Positions 1 through 7,880 are shown, counted from the stretch's first letter. The stretch: DNA of 64,000 nt from SG-bin9 sp049323835 (GCA_049323835.1 JBMOOJ010000095.1:19502-83501); one strand, 5' to 3'. A program made the numbers and translations. Notes: generated by a model not told the origin, from the letters alone.

Positions 1-1389
1 GTAGAGCAGCCCCTTCTTCTCGGCCGCCTTCTTGCGCGCCTTAAAGCCGTCCCAGTCCGCATTCTTCGACGCGCGCTCCAGCATGTGCGCGAACATGCCG
101 CTGTCGTAGGTCTGCCCGACCGCATTCTTGTAGGGCATCTGCTCGGGCTTGACGAAGTTGCGCTTGCGGATCTCGCGCGGATCGATGCCGATCTGGCGCG
201 CCGCCGCGTCCATCATGCGCTCGACGACGTAAACGGCTTCCGGGCGGCCCGCGCCGCGATAGGCGCCGACCGGCGCCGTGTTGGTCATCACCGCCTTCAC
301 TTCGAAATGCACCAGCGGCAGATCGTAGAGCCCAGTCGCGACGAACGGCCCGAGCACCAGCGGAATGATCAGGCCCGTGCCGCTGATGTACGCTCCGGTG
401 CCAGCAATCGACTTCACGCGATAGGCGAGCACGCGGCCCTTCGCGTCGAGCGCCATCTCGGCATTCGACACGAGGTCGCGGCCGTGCGTGCCGCCGACGA
501 ATTCGTCGACGCGATCGCCGCGCCAGCGGATGGTCTTGCCGAGCTTGGTCGCGGCGTAGGCGACGATGCCGTCTTCCGGATAGACGCCGGTCTTCTGGCC
601 GAAGCCGCCACCGAGATCGCCGACCGTGACGCGCACCGTATCCGGGGCGCGCTTCAGGATATCCGCTGCAAGCGAGTCGCGCGTACGCGACGCCATCTGC
701 GTTTGAATCTGCATGGTGAGACGCTTGGTCTTCGGATCGACATGGCCGATCGTCGAGCGCGGCTCCATCGCGCACGGCACGAGCCGCTGGCTCAGCACGT
801 TATCGAGCTTCACGACATGCGCGGCCTTGGCGAACGCCTCCGCGACCTTCTGCGGATCACCATAGGCAGACACGGCAACCACGTTGTCCGGCGCGCCCTG
901 CCAGATCACCGGCGCCCCCTTTTCGGTCGCCGCATGCACGTCGGTCACCGCCGGCAGCTCCTCGTAGTCGATCGCGATCGCCTCGGCTGCATCCTGCGCC
1001 TGCGCGCGCGACGTCGCGACAATCGCCGCCACCGGCTCGCCGACGAAACGGACGACCTCATGCGCCAGCAAGCGGCGCGGCGGAAACGACGCAGGCGACC
1101 CGTCGGCGCGCTTGAAGATCGGCAAGGTCTGGAGCGTGCCGATATCGTCCGCGATGAGATCAGCACCGGTAAAGATCGTCTTGACGCCCGGCATCGCCTT
1201 GGCCGCGTCGAGATCGATCGAACGGATTTTCGCGTGCGCGTGCGGCGAGCGCAGCACATGCAGCCAGAGCGAATCCCCGGCCGGCTGATCGTCGACGTAT
1301 CGCCCCTTCCCGGTGACGAGGCGCTGATCTTCGAGACGCTTGACGGGCTGACGCGCGCCAAAGCGCAGATTGCCGGGAAGGATGTTCAT
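1..1389 (-). CDS. Molybdopterin-binding aldehyde/xanthine dehydrogenase large subunit, CoxL form II type (partial)
   Basis: The gene enters from the left edge, so 463 N-terminal residues are present and the C-terminus (normally to about 770-790) is missing. Residues 10-130 form the aldehyde oxidase a/b hammerhead domain (FGARQPVKRLEDQRLVTGKG opening). From about residue 140 the Mo-cofactor binding domain begins, with GDLGGGFGQK near 258-266 and AYRGAGR at 376-382. AYRGAGR is the form II active-site loop; form I CO dehydrogenases carry AYxCSFR, so true CO oxidation is not indicated. The enzyme should oxidise an aldehyde, purine or other hydroxylatable substrate together with FeS and FAD subunits, which are not in the window. 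The start is the ATG at 1387-1389. A long open frame on the opposite strand is a shadow. Confidence 0.9.
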   Translation of the reverse strand, partial: MNILPGNLRFGARQPVKRLEDQRLVTGKGRYVDDQPAGDSLWLHVLRSPHAHAKIRSIDLDAAKAMPGVKTIFTGADLIADDIGTLQTLPIFKRADGSPASFPPRRLLAHEVVRFVGEPVAAIVATSRAQAQDAAEAIAIDYEELPAVTDVHAATEKGAPVIWQGAPDNVVAVSAYGDPQKVAEAFAKAAHVVKLDNVLSQRLVPCAMEPRSTIGHVDPKTKRLTMQIQTQMASRTRDSLAADILKRAPDTVRVTVGDLGGGFGQKTGVYPEDGIVAYAATKLGKTIRWRGDRVDEFVGGTHGRDLVSNAEMALDAKGRVLAYRVKSIAGTGAYISGTGLIIPLVLGPFVATGLYDLPLVHFEVKAVMTNTAPVGAYRGAGRPEAVYVVERMMDAAARQIGIDPREIRKRNFVKPEQMPYKNAVGQTYDSGMFAHMLERASKNADWDGFKARKKAAEKKGLLY

Positions 1390-1603
1390 TCTGATGTCCT
1401 GAGAGACCAAGGCGGGAGACGTGAGCAAGCCTAACGGGTGCAAGCGTTCGAGAAAACGCCGCGCCTGCAAGACCGCCCTGAAATAAGGGCATAAGCGTAA
1501 TGTTGCAACCGGCCGCATGGCCGGCAATACCGCCGTCACTATCTCCCGCTATCGCGAACGGTGTCGGCCGTGGCGGATTCGCGGCTCAACGGAGTGCGGA
1601 CGC

Positions 1604-1933
1604 ATGACCTATGTCTATTTGCTGCTGGCCATCGGGTTCGAGGTCGTGGGCACCGCGGCGTTGCAGGCATCCGAACAGTTCACACGCCCCAAACCGCTGA
1701 TGCTGACCGCCGCAGGCTACGCGGCCGCGTTCTATTTTCTATCGTTGACCCTGAAAGGCATGCCGGTCGGCATTGCCTACGCGATCTGGTCGGGCCTGGG
1801 TGTCGTGCTGATCGCCCTGATCGGGCTTTTCTGGTTCGGCCAGCGGCTCGATAACCCCGCCATCATCGGCCTCGGAATGATCGTCGCCGGGGTCGCCACC
1901 ATCAACCTGTTCTCGAACACGGTCAGCCATTGA
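1604..1933 (+). CDS. SMR family multidrug efflux protein (EmrE/Qac type)
   Basis: This is a 109-residue, four-helix inner-membrane protein of the small multidrug resistance family, which exchanges cationic drugs or quaternary ammonium compounds for protons as a dimer. The conserved membrane-embedded glutamate lies in helix 1 (FEVVGTAAL). The helix 3 signature GIAYAIWSGLGVV and the following FGQRLDNPAIIGLGMI closely match EmrE, which favours the Qac subtype over the guanidinium exporters. The start is the ATG at 1604, preceded by GGAG at 1591-1594. An upstream in-frame start would add an implausible Arg-rich leader. The gene is monocistronic and divergent from the molybdenum hydroxylase. Confidence 0.9.
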   Translation: MTYVYLLLAIGFEVVGTAALQASEQFTRPKPLMLTAAGYAAAFYFLSLTLKGMPVGIAYAIWSGLGVVLIALIGLFWFGQRLDNPAIIGLGMIVAGVATINLFSNTVSH

Positions 1934-2026
1934 TGCCGCCTTGATAGCCACATCCCGTCCATTGATGTTTCATGCGGAGTGCCGACAGTTGCACAATCCA
2001 ACAAGAAACAGATCGGGAGAAACAGC

Positions 2027-2800
2027 ATGGCCGGAGTAAAACAGGATCGCGATGGCGCTGTCGGTATTCTGACGCTGGACGACCCGGCGACGTTGAATGC
2101 GATGACGCCTGACCTCCTCGGCAGTCTCGCAGCCGCAATCGCGCAGGCGGACAGCGATCCGGAGATTCGCGCGCTGGTGCTGACCGGCGCGGGACGCGGC
2201 TTCTGCTCGGGCCAGAACCTCAAGGCGTTCGAGGTGCTCGGCAAGGATATCGTCGCCGGGGTCATGACGCATTACTGGCCAGCGATGCGGGCCATGCGCA
2301 CGTGCCGCGTCCCGATCGTCGTCGCGGTGAACGGCGTTGCGGCCGGTGGCGGATTCAGCCTCGCCATGTCGGGCGACATCATTCTCGCGGCGCGTTCAGC
2401 AAAGTTCATTCAGGTGTTCAGCCGCATCGGCCTGGTGCCGGATCTTGGTTCGACATGGCTCCTGCCGCGGCTGATCGGACGTCAGCGCGCGCTCGAACTG
2501 ATGCTGCTCAACGAGCCGCTCGCCGCCGATACGGCGCATGCGTGGGGGCTGGTGCGGCAGGTCGTGGATGATGAGCATCTGCTCGGCGAAGCCATCGCAC
2601 TGGCCAGGCGGCTCGCCGAAGGTCCGACGCGCGCGCTGGCCGCGACACGTGCGCTGCTCGATGAGAGCGAACACGCCTCCTACGCCGATCAATTCCGCAG
2701 GGAGATCGAGGTTCAGGCGGAAATCCGGACAAGCGACGATGCGCTCGAGGGCCGCCGGGCATTTACCGAGAAACGCGCAGCGCGTTTTACGGGACGCTAG
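2027..2800 (+). CDS. Enoyl-CoA hydratase/isomerase family protein (PaaG-like)
   Basis: A 257-residue crotonase-fold protein. The oxyanion-hole motifs are visible as TGAGRGFCSGQNL (about 58-70) and NGVAAGGGFSLAMSGDI (about 105-121). The stretch SAKFIQVFSRIGLVPDLGST followed by WLLPRLIGRQRALELMLL resembles PaaG, the ring-opening 1,2-epoxyphenylacetyl-CoA isomerase, and the C-terminus ends in the family-typical KRAARFTGR. No other paa genes are nearby, so the substrate is open; a general fatty-acid or aromatic acyl-CoA role is equally possible. The ATG at 2027 was chosen because GGGAGA (2015-2020) sits at good spacing; a GTG at 1979 would lengthen it by 16 residues. A hairpin follows the gene. 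Confidence 0.85.
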   Translation: MAGVKQDRDGAVGILTLDDPATLNAMTPDLLGSLAAAIAQADSDPEIRALVLTGAGRGFCSGQNLKAFEVLGKDIVAGVMTHYWPAMRAMRTCRVPIVVAVNGVAAGGGFSLAMSGDIILAARSAKFIQVFSRIGLVPDLGSTWLLPRLIGRQRALELMLLNEPLAADTAHAWGLVRQVVDDEHLLGEAIALARRLAEGPTRALAATRALLDESEHASYADQFRREIEVQAEIRTSDDALEGRRAFTEKRAARFTGR

Positions 2801-2835
2801 CTTCGCCGAACTGAACGGCCCGGCCTGAAAAGACT

Positions 2836-2872
2836 GCGCGGAGGCTCCCCTTTTTTGGGCAAGCCTCCGCGC
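2836..2872 (+). terminator. Hairpin downstream of the enoyl-CoA hydratase gene
   Basis: An 11-bp perfect stem, GCGCGGAGGCT (2836-2846) with AGCCTCCGCGC (2862-2872). The 15-nt loop itself holds CCCC and GGG around a T6 run. There is no T tract after the stem, so it may be a weak or Rho-assisted terminator; it lies between the plus-strand hydratase and the convergent DUF1127 gene. Confidence 0.5.
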
Positions 2873-2953
2873 CTCTCAGTCCTGAACCCGCGCTATCGAG
2901 GGAGGAATCGGGCATCCATCCGGAGGACGGGCGGCCAGGCTCAGGGTATTCCG

Positions 2954-3157
2954 TCAGGCTTGCCAGAACGGCTTGTTCACCTCGCTGGCGACGCTGCTCC
3001 AGCTCTGACCGAAGTCGTTCAGCGCATGCTCCGGCAACTGGGCCAGGTCACGGCGCTGGCGATAGCGCACGAGCCAGGTCTTGAGGGTTTCGCCGACGTG
3101 CGACAGGTCGAATGAAACATGATTATTCGTCATCGAATGGGTATGCAGAACGGACAT
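2954..3157 (-). CDS. DUF1127 domain small protein
   Basis: A 67-residue protein. The C-terminal half, with basic residues in LVRYRQRRDLAQLPEHALNDFG, matches the DUF1127 pattern (an arginine-rich helix, then L..L....L.D.G). Short DUF1127 proteins in alphaproteobacteria have been linked to RNA turnover and to phosphate and carbon metabolism; a specific role here is inference. The gene is divergent from the LysR-type regulator at 3269, with a 23-bp palindromic site in between, so the regulator may control it. The reverse complement of 3158-3180 carries AAGGAG before the ATG. Confidence 0.8.
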   Translation of the reverse strand: MSVLHTHSMTNNHVSFDLSHVGETLKTWLVRYRQRRDLAQLPEHALNDFGQSWSSVASEVNKPFWQA

Positions 3158-3235
3158 GGCCAGCTCCTTTTGAATTCATCTGAAAAGGAATATGGGCTGA
3201 TTTAGCACTTGCAACAAACGACACTTTGTCCCTAA

Positions 3236-3258
3236 ATGCATGAGCATATATCATGCAT
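3236..3258. promoter_or_regulatory. Palindromic candidate LysR-type operator
   Basis: A perfect inverted repeat ATGCATGA (3236-3243), a 7-nt spacer, then TCATGCAT (3251-3258). It lies between the divergent DUF1127 and LysR genes and ends 10 bp before the regulator start. The position suits an autoregulatory LysR-type site; the function is inferred. Confidence 0.45.
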
Positions 3259-3268
3259 AGAGGCTCCC

Positions 3269-4156
3269 ATGGCGCGGCTTCCCTCCCTCAACGGCTTGCG
3301 GGCTTTCGAAGCCTCGGCGCGGCATCTCAGCTTCACGCTGGCGGCTGCCGAGCTGAACGTGACGCAGACGGCAATCAGCCATCAGATCAAACGGTTAGAG
3401 GATGAGATCGGCATCAAGCTGTTCATCCGGAAGAACCGCACCCTCGCCCTCACCCCGGCCGCGCGCGACTACCTGCCGGGCGTCCGCGCCGCGTTTCAGG
3501 ATCTGCGCCTCGCGACCGAACGGCTCATGCGCAAGGACGACGACAAGGTGCTCTCGGTCTCGACGCTCGCCTCGCTGGCCGCGAAGTGGCTGCTGCCCCG
3601 GCTGAGCGGCTTTCAGCAACTGCATCCCGAGATCGACGTTCGCCTCACCACCTCGACCAACCTGGTCGATTTCATTCGCGACGATATCGACGTCGCCATC
3701 CGCTATGGCCGCGGCAACTGGCCGGGATTGCGCGCCGATTGGCTGATGGCGGATGAAGCGTTTCCCGTGTGCAGTCCGGCGCTGATGAACGGCGACAAGC
3801 CGCTGCGCACGCCTGAGGACCTAAAACATCACGTTCTGCTGCACAACGACAATAACATGGAAGCCTGGCAGGTCTGGCTGACCGCGGCCGGCGCCGACGT
3901 CGATCTGTCGCACAATCACAAGCTCACCTTCGATCTTGTCTTCATGACCGTTCAAGCCGCGATCGATGGCCTCGGCATCGCGATTGTGCCGCGCCCCTTC
4001 GTTCAGGACGACATCGCCAGCGGACGGCTGGTCGTTCCCTTTAACATCTCGCCGCCGTCCGACATGGGCTTCTATTTCGTCTGCCCGCACAACACTGCAA
4101 ACGCACCGAAAACAAAGGCGTTTCGCGAATGGCTGGTGCAATCCGCCAAGAGCTGA
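3269..4156 (+). CDS. LysR-type transcriptional regulator (GcvA-like)
   Basis: A 295-residue LysR family protein. The N-terminal winged helix-turn-helix occupies residues 1-60 (LNGLRAFEASARHLSFTLAA, then ELNVTQTAISHQIKRLEDEI), followed by a linker helix and a periplasmic-binding-like effector domain from about 90 to 290. The opening MARLPSLNGLRAFEA is typical of the GcvA subgroup, but no glycine cleavage genes are nearby, so the regulon is unknown. The ATG at 3269 was preferred over one at 3236, which lies inside the palindromic site. It is divergent from the DUF1127 gene, the most likely target, and converges with the GNAT gene 15 bp away. Confidence 0.85.
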   Translation: MARLPSLNGLRAFEASARHLSFTLAAAELNVTQTAISHQIKRLEDEIGIKLFIRKNRTLALTPAARDYLPGVRAAFQDLRLATERLMRKDDDKVLSVSTLASLAAKWLLPRLSGFQQLHPEIDVRLTTSTNLVDFIRDDIDVAIRYGRGNWPGLRADWLMADEAFPVCSPALMNGDKPLRTPEDLKHHVLLHNDNNMEAWQVWLTAAGADVDLSHNHKLTFDLVFMTVQAAIDGLGIAIVPRPFVQDDIASGRLVVPFNISPPSDMGFYFVCPHNTANAPKTKAFREWLVQSAKS

Positions 4157-4171
4157 TCGCAGCCGGGCAAG

Positions 4172-4822
4172 CTATGCCGAGTGCGGCATGGTCCAGGCGC
4201 GGAACATCTGCCGCCAGTACCAGCGATTGAATTCGAGCGCCGCGATCGTTGCGTCGGCCGGCGTCACCACACGGCGGCGAGCGGCGCGCGCCGACATATC
4301 CGCGTCGTCGGCGACGATCGACGGCGACGGCACCTGATCAAGTTCGATAATCCCGGTCGACTCGCCGTGCGCGAAAGTCAGGTGCGCACCGAACTTGCGC
4401 GCCAGCGCCTTCATCGGCTCGTTCTCCGAACCGGTGGTGATGCGGACGCGCTCGAAACCGGCGCGGCGCGCAGCGTCCAGCACCTTCTCGAACAGCTTGG
4501 AGCCGAGCCCCTGACGGCGCACGTCGCGTTCGACACTGAACGCCATTTCCGGAAGAAAGCTGGACGCCTTCTCGGGCTGATGCAGTTCGGCGGCGCCGTG
4601 CACCTCGCCGCCGGTCAGGTAGGCAACGACAATCGTGCCGTCCCGCGCCGACCTGGCCGCATAGGCTTCAATGAAACTGTCGTCCACGACGCCGTTGAAC
4701 CGGTTACGGCGGCTGTCGCGATCGAGCCGCAGCAGGTGATCCCTCAGCAGCGGCATTTCGCTGGGAGAGAGCGTGCGGATGGTGCCCTTGAGCGCGGCAC
4801 CCGCGGTCACGACTTCGGTCAT
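4172..4822 (-). CDS. GNAT family N-acetyltransferase
   Basis: A 216-residue protein with one GNAT domain in residues 15-165. Motif A, which binds acetyl-CoA, is visible as FSVERDVRRQGLGSKLFEKV (the R/Q-x-x-G-x-G/A loop). It is followed by a typical beta5-alpha4 region (FERVRITTGSENEPMKALAR). A C-terminal extension of about 45 residues (ARRRVVTPADATIAALEF and on) lies outside the domain. The substrate cannot be predicted. Its neighbours are unrelated; an AT-rich promoter region with a palindrome lies upstream (4823-4989). Confidence 0.8.
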   Translation of the reverse strand: MTEVVTAGAALKGTIRTLSPSEMPLLRDHLLRLDRDSRRNRFNGVVDDSFIEAYAARSARDGTIVVAYLTGGEVHGAAELHQPEKASSFLPEMAFSVERDVRRQGLGSKLFEKVLDAARRAGFERVRITTGSENEPMKALARKFGAHLTFAHGESTGIIELDQVPSPSIVADDADMSARAARRRVVTPADATIAALEFNRWYWRQMFRAWTMPHSA

Positions 4823-4939
4823 ATCATGCTCCTCTGGTTACCCCCGAGGATGCGTATCGATTCCCTAGGCGCTCAATATTGTGCGCCGCACCAGAGAAAG
4901 CAAGACCTGCGACATCTTATACATCCGAATGAAATCAAT

Positions 4940-4969
4940 ATCTTAAGTGTACACAGATCTGTACTGCAA
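4940..4969 (-). promoter_or_regulatory. Candidate sigma70-type promoter of the GNAT gene with a palindrome in its spacer
   Basis: Read on the minus strand, TTGCAG (4964-4969) and TAAGAT (4940-4945) are separated by 18 bp. The spacer contains the perfect palindrome ACAGATCTGT (4953-4962), flanked by GTAC on both sides. Local base composition is clearly AT-rich. A repressor site inside the promoter is possible, but the call rests on pattern only. Confidence 0.3.
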
Positions 4970-4989
4970 TTTATACATGACGTTCACAA

Positions 4990-5388
4990 TCAAAGAACCA
5001 TCTGGGTTTGGGTGACCACCGCCACCAGCTTGCCTTCCTCCGTCTCGATGCGGGTCGTCCAGACCTGGGTGCGCCGCCCACGATGCACTGGCGTCGCCGT
5101 GGCGGTCACCGTGGAACCTTCCTTGGCCCCGCCGAGGAAGTTGGTCTTGCTCTCGATAGTCGTCGTCCCTTTCGCGTCCGGCGGCAGGTTGATGACGGTG
5201 CCGACCGCGCCCACCGTATCGGCGAACGCCATCACTGCACCGCCGTGAATCGTGTTGCCGGCCGTGCAGAGATCAGGCCGCACCACCATCGTCGCCGTCA
5301 CCTTGTCGAGCTCGGCAGCGACGAACGTGATGCCCATCATCTGCCCCAGCGGCAACGGACGCGACTTGATCTTGTCGAGCAAACTCAC
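4990..5388 (-). CDS. PaaI-family hotdog-fold thioesterase
   Basis: A 132-residue single-domain hotdog protein. The family signature is HGGAVMAFADTVGAVG (about 49-64), with the catalytic Asp/Glu helix, followed by ESKTNFLGGAKEGSTVTATA and a final strand VAVVTQTQMVL. Such proteins hydrolyse aromatic or aliphatic acyl-CoA thioesters. The start is the GTG at 5386-5388, preceded on the minus strand by GAGGAGA at good spacing; an upstream ATG would add 54 non-homologous residues. It lies 40 bp downstream of the M20 peptidase gene on the same strand and may be cotranscribed with it. Confidence 0.85.
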   Translation of the reverse strand: MSLLDKIKSRPLPLGQMMGITFVAAELDKVTATMVVRPDLCTAGNTIHGGAVMAFADTVGAVGTVINLPPDAKGTTTIESKTNFLGGAKEGSTVTATATPVHRGRRTQVWTTRIETEEGKLVAVVTQTQMVL

Positions 5389-5428
5389 GGGACGTTCTCC
5401 TCGGTCTTTTCTTGTTCGGGATGGAAGA

Positions 5429-6709
5429 TCAGACGGGTTCGATGCCGCACCACTCGGCGACGAAAAGTGCGATGGTGCGCGTGGTCTTGCGCAAGGACTC
5501 GAGTTCGACACGCTCATTGAAGCCGTGCATCCGCTCCGCCTTCGCGCCAAAGCACAGGCTCGGGATACCCTCGTTCAGTCCGTAGAAGCGCGTATCGGTG
5601 AGTGCCGTGAACGTCAGGTCTTGCAACTCTCCGCCGTAGATCTGGCTGTAAGCATCGCGCAGCACGCGCTCGGGTGCATCCGCATCCTTTAGCTCGTAGC
5701 CTTCGGAGAGGAATCCGGACCATTCGATCGCCGGTGGGTTGTTGGCGAGGAAACGATGCGTGCGCGACGCTTCGCCGACGCAGGCGGCAATCTCCTTCTG
5801 GCAATCGGCGACCGACCAGCCCGGCAGCACGGCGATACGGCAATCGACATCGCACCACGCCGGGACGCTGGAGGCCCAGTCGCCGCCGTTGATGATGCCG
5901 GGATTGAAGTTGATCGGATGATCGAGCGCGCCGAAGAAATGATCTTTTGCCGCGCGCTTGTTCCATTCGGCCTCGAGCCCTTCCAGTGCATGGATGAGGT
6001 GATACGCCGCCTTGATCGCGTTCGAACCGACACCGGCCTCGAACACGTGCGCGGGAATGCCGCGCACTTTCAGCCGAAACCAGATCACGCCGACCTGCGA
6101 GCGCACGAGCGCGCCGCCTGTCGGCTCCGGGACGAAGCAGCAGTCGGCACGGTAGCCGCGCTGCAAGGTCGAGAGCGCGCCGACGCCGGTGCTCTCCTCT
6201 TCGATCACCGACTGAAAATGAATCCGCGCGGTCGGACGGAAGCCCGCCGCGCTGATGGCGTCGAGTGCGTAGAGCGCGGCGATGCTGCCCGACTTCATGT
6301 CGCCCGCGCCGCGGCCGTACATCCAGCCGTCCTTGATCGTCGGTGAGAACGGCGGCGTCTCCCACATGTCGAGCGGCCCCGCTGGAACTACGTCGCAATG
6401 ACCCTGCAGGATCAGCGAGCGGCCGCTGTTCGTCTTCGGCCGATAGGTGCCGACCACCGTGCGCGCTTTCGAGAAATCGATCTCGACCGGCCCGAAGCCG
6501 CGCATATCCTTCAGATCGTCGAGGTCGATATGCCAGTCGTCGACCTCGTAGCCGCGCTGACGCAACAGATCGCCGATCATATCCTGGCACGGGCCTTCCG
6601 CGCCGCGCGTGCTCGGGATCGAGGAGAACTGCCGGGTGGTTTCGATCTGCCGGTCGAAGGCCTGATCCACCGCGTCGACAATGCGGCGCTGGTTGTCGGA
6701 AAACTGCAT
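5429..6709 (-). CDS. M20 family metallopeptidase (ArgE/DapE-type deacylase)
   Basis: A 426-residue zinc amidohydrolase of the M20 family. The metal-binding motifs are present in order: QGHCDVVP (His and Asp, about 98-105), GRGAGDMKSG (bridging Asp, about 134-143), and EEESTG (general base and metal Glu, about 174). The dimerisation domain spans roughly 200-320, with RGIPAHVFEAG at its start. A late GLNEGIPSLCFGA precedes the last metal His. It resembles acetylornithine deacetylase or succinyl-diaminopimelate desuccinylase, but the exact substrate (an N-acyl amino acid) is not resolved. The ATG at 6709 begins the conserved N-terminus; upstream in-frame starts lack homology. Confidence 0.85.
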   Translation of the reverse strand: MQFSDNQRRIVDAVDQAFDRQIETTRQFSSIPSTRGAEGPCQDMIGDLLRQRGYEVDDWHIDLDDLKDMRGFGPVEIDFSKARTVVGTYRPKTNSGRSLILQGHCDVVPAGPLDMWETPPFSPTIKDGWMYGRGAGDMKSGSIAALYALDAISAAGFRPTARIHFQSVIEEESTGVGALSTLQRGYRADCCFVPEPTGGALVRSQVGVIWFRLKVRGIPAHVFEAGVGSNAIKAAYHLIHALEGLEAEWNKRAAKDHFFGALDHPINFNPGIINGGDWASSVPAWCDVDCRIAVLPGWSVADCQKEIAACVGEASRTHRFLANNPPAIEWSGFLSEGYELKDADAPERVLRDAYSQIYGGELQDLTFTALTDTRFYGLNEGIPSLCFGAKAERMHGFNERVELESLRKTTRTIALFVAEWCGIEPV

Positions 6710-6911
6710 GATCCACCCTTGCTGTGGCACGTTTTGCCGCGCACCGTTGAACACACCGGACGCAGCCGGCTTGCACGCAAGGTAACGGGTGTTCATTCGG
6801 GAACACAAGCCCGGGAACCGCCACCCGAATCCCGTCGTTTGATAGCTTCGCGAATCATGGGCGCGCCATTACCTTGCGGGTTATCAGCGGCACGAGCGCA
6901 CGAGATATGCG

Positions 6912-7064
6912 ATGCAAGGAAACCGGAACTTGCTTTATCTCGTCATCGGCGGGCTGATCGTCGCGGTTGGCGTTCTCAGCTACAATCTCTATCAGGCGAA
7001 GAAGAAGCCCGATGGCGTCCAGATCAATATCGGGCCCGGGGGTTTGAAAATCGAAGGCAAGTAG
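6912..7064 (+). CDS. Small single-pass membrane protein
   Basis: A 50-residue protein: MQGNRN, one hydrophobic helix LLYLVIGGLIVAVGVLSY, then a short soluble tail with KKKPDGVQINIGPGGLKIEGK. The charge distribution suggests an N-in anchor with the tail outside, or a tail near the membrane surface. I do not recognise a named family. Its stop codon is directly followed by the ATG of the next gene (TAG then ATG, no gap), so the two are translationally linked. The codon usage and tidy helix make it convincing despite its size. Confidence 0.65.
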   Translation: MQGNRNLLYLVIGGLIVAVGVLSYNLYQAKKKPDGVQINIGPGGLKIEGK

Positions 7065-7295
7065 ATGCGCGTCCTGGTCGCAGCACTGATGGTGCCGATG
7101 CTCCTGCCGTTGCCGGCATTCGCTCAGACCGTGTCGAACGAGCGCGACATCGGCGCGCTGCGGCTCGGCCAGAAAATTCTGGTCGACGATGGCACCTGCC
7201 CGACCGGCCAGATCAAGGAAGTGTCCGGCGCGCGTCTTGTCGAAGGCGGCGTCCAGGCGGTGCGCCAGTGCGTGCCGCAAAAGGTTCGCCGCTAG
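7065..7295 (+). CDS. Small exported protein
   Basis: A 76-residue protein with a clear Sec signal peptide (MRVLVAALMVPMLLPLPAFA, cleavage after AFA). The mature part is about 55 residues: NERDIGALRLGQKILVDDGT, then CPTGQIKEVSGARLVEGG, with one further Cys (QCVPQK). The two cysteines could form one disulfide in the periplasm. Similar short proteins are common in Bradyrhizobium-like genomes (I believe DUF6719, not certain). It follows the 50-residue membrane protein without a gap, so the pair is an operon. Confidence 0.7.
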   Translation: MRVLVAALMVPMLLPLPAFAQTVSNERDIGALRLGQKILVDDGTCPTGQIKEVSGARLVEGGVQAVRQCVPQKVRR

Positions 7296-7538
7296 TTTGC
7301 AAAAGTTAACGCGAACTGCGTCTTGACTGCGTTCCCAGTGGCAGCATGGGCCGTGTAACCTGCTGAGCGTAACGGTTCCTCCATCAGTTGCCGCCATGAA
7401 CCTTCCGCCATCATGTGCGGACCCATGCGGAGCATGAACGCCGCGCGAACCGGACAAGCGCAGCTTATTTTTTGATCAGTCTGCAACCTTTTTCGATCAA
7501 GCAGTGTTACCCGGTGTATCAGCAGGGGAGTTCTGGCC

Positions 7539-7820
7539 ATGCAGAAACTATCGCCGGCCGGACACAAGCAAACGACCGGTTCGAAAGCGGCAACTGCGCT
7601 GACCAATTCAAGTCATGCCAATTCAGCTCATGCGGATTCAGGTCATGCAGATTCAGGGCACACGGAAATGGCGATGCAAACGCCATATCACGCCGATCAA
7701 TGCGTGCAGCAGATGCTGTGCCGGTTGACCGGCACCTATGAACCGCATGGACCGAAAGTAATTGTGACCAGCGCCCCGGTTGCGCCGGGATACATCGCCA
7801 AAGGCGAAAAGCCGCACTGA
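7539..7820 (+). CDS. Hypothetical small protein with His-containing pentapeptide repeat
   Basis: A 93-residue protein without a signal peptide or membrane helix. Residues 25-44 carry a run of five-residue units of the form [SAG]-H-[AT]-[NDE]-[SM], encoded by 15-bp tandem repeats (7611-7655). The second half has two Cys (DQCVQQMLCRL) followed by a short basic/proline segment. The ATG at 7539 is preceded by AGGGGAG. The gene ends at a strong intrinsic terminator (7848-7880). No family is recognised; the regularly spaced histidines suggest metal binding, which is inference. Confidence 0.6.
   Translation: MQKLSPAGHKQTTGSKAATALTNSSHANSAHADSGHADSGHTEMAMQTPYHADQCVQQMLCRLTGTYEPHGPKVIVTSAPVAPGYIAKGEKPH
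7611..7655 (+). repeat. 15-bp tandem repeat inside a coding region
   Basis: Three adjacent 15-bp units (7611-7625, 7626-7640, 7641-7655) with consensus close to GGTCATGCRGATTCA, plus decayed flanking copies. They encode SHANS, AHADS and GHADS. Unit length is a multiple of three, so copy-number change would keep the frame. Confidence 0.75.
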
Positions 7821-7847
7821 TCACCATCACATCGTTGTCACAAATGC

Positions 7848-7880
7848 AGCACCCGCCCTTTCGGGCGGGTGCTTTTTCTT
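7848..7880 (+). terminator. Strong intrinsic terminator
   Basis: An 11-bp GC-rich stem AGCACCCGCCC (7848-7858) with GGGCGGGTGCT (7863-7873), a 4-nt loop and then TTTTTCTT. It ends the 93-residue protein gene and may also serve the opposing small gene at 7918-8043. Confidence 0.85.

Noticed and set aside
85..1434. Long open frame on the plus strand antisense to the molybdenum hydroxylase
   Set aside because: The minus strand has an uninterrupted, family-matching protein. The antisense frame is His/Arg/Ala-rich without recognisable motifs, as is typical of GC-rich shadows.
1390..1603. Guanidine riboswitch upstream of the SMR gene
   Set aside because: No ykkC-type or paired ACGR-loop hairpins were found, and the protein looks like the Qac rather than the guanidinium-export subtype.
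7472..7500. TTGATC ... GATCAA pair resembling an FNR/FixK box
   Set aside because: The half-sites are separated by 17 bp; an FNR-type site needs four between TTGAT and ATCAA.
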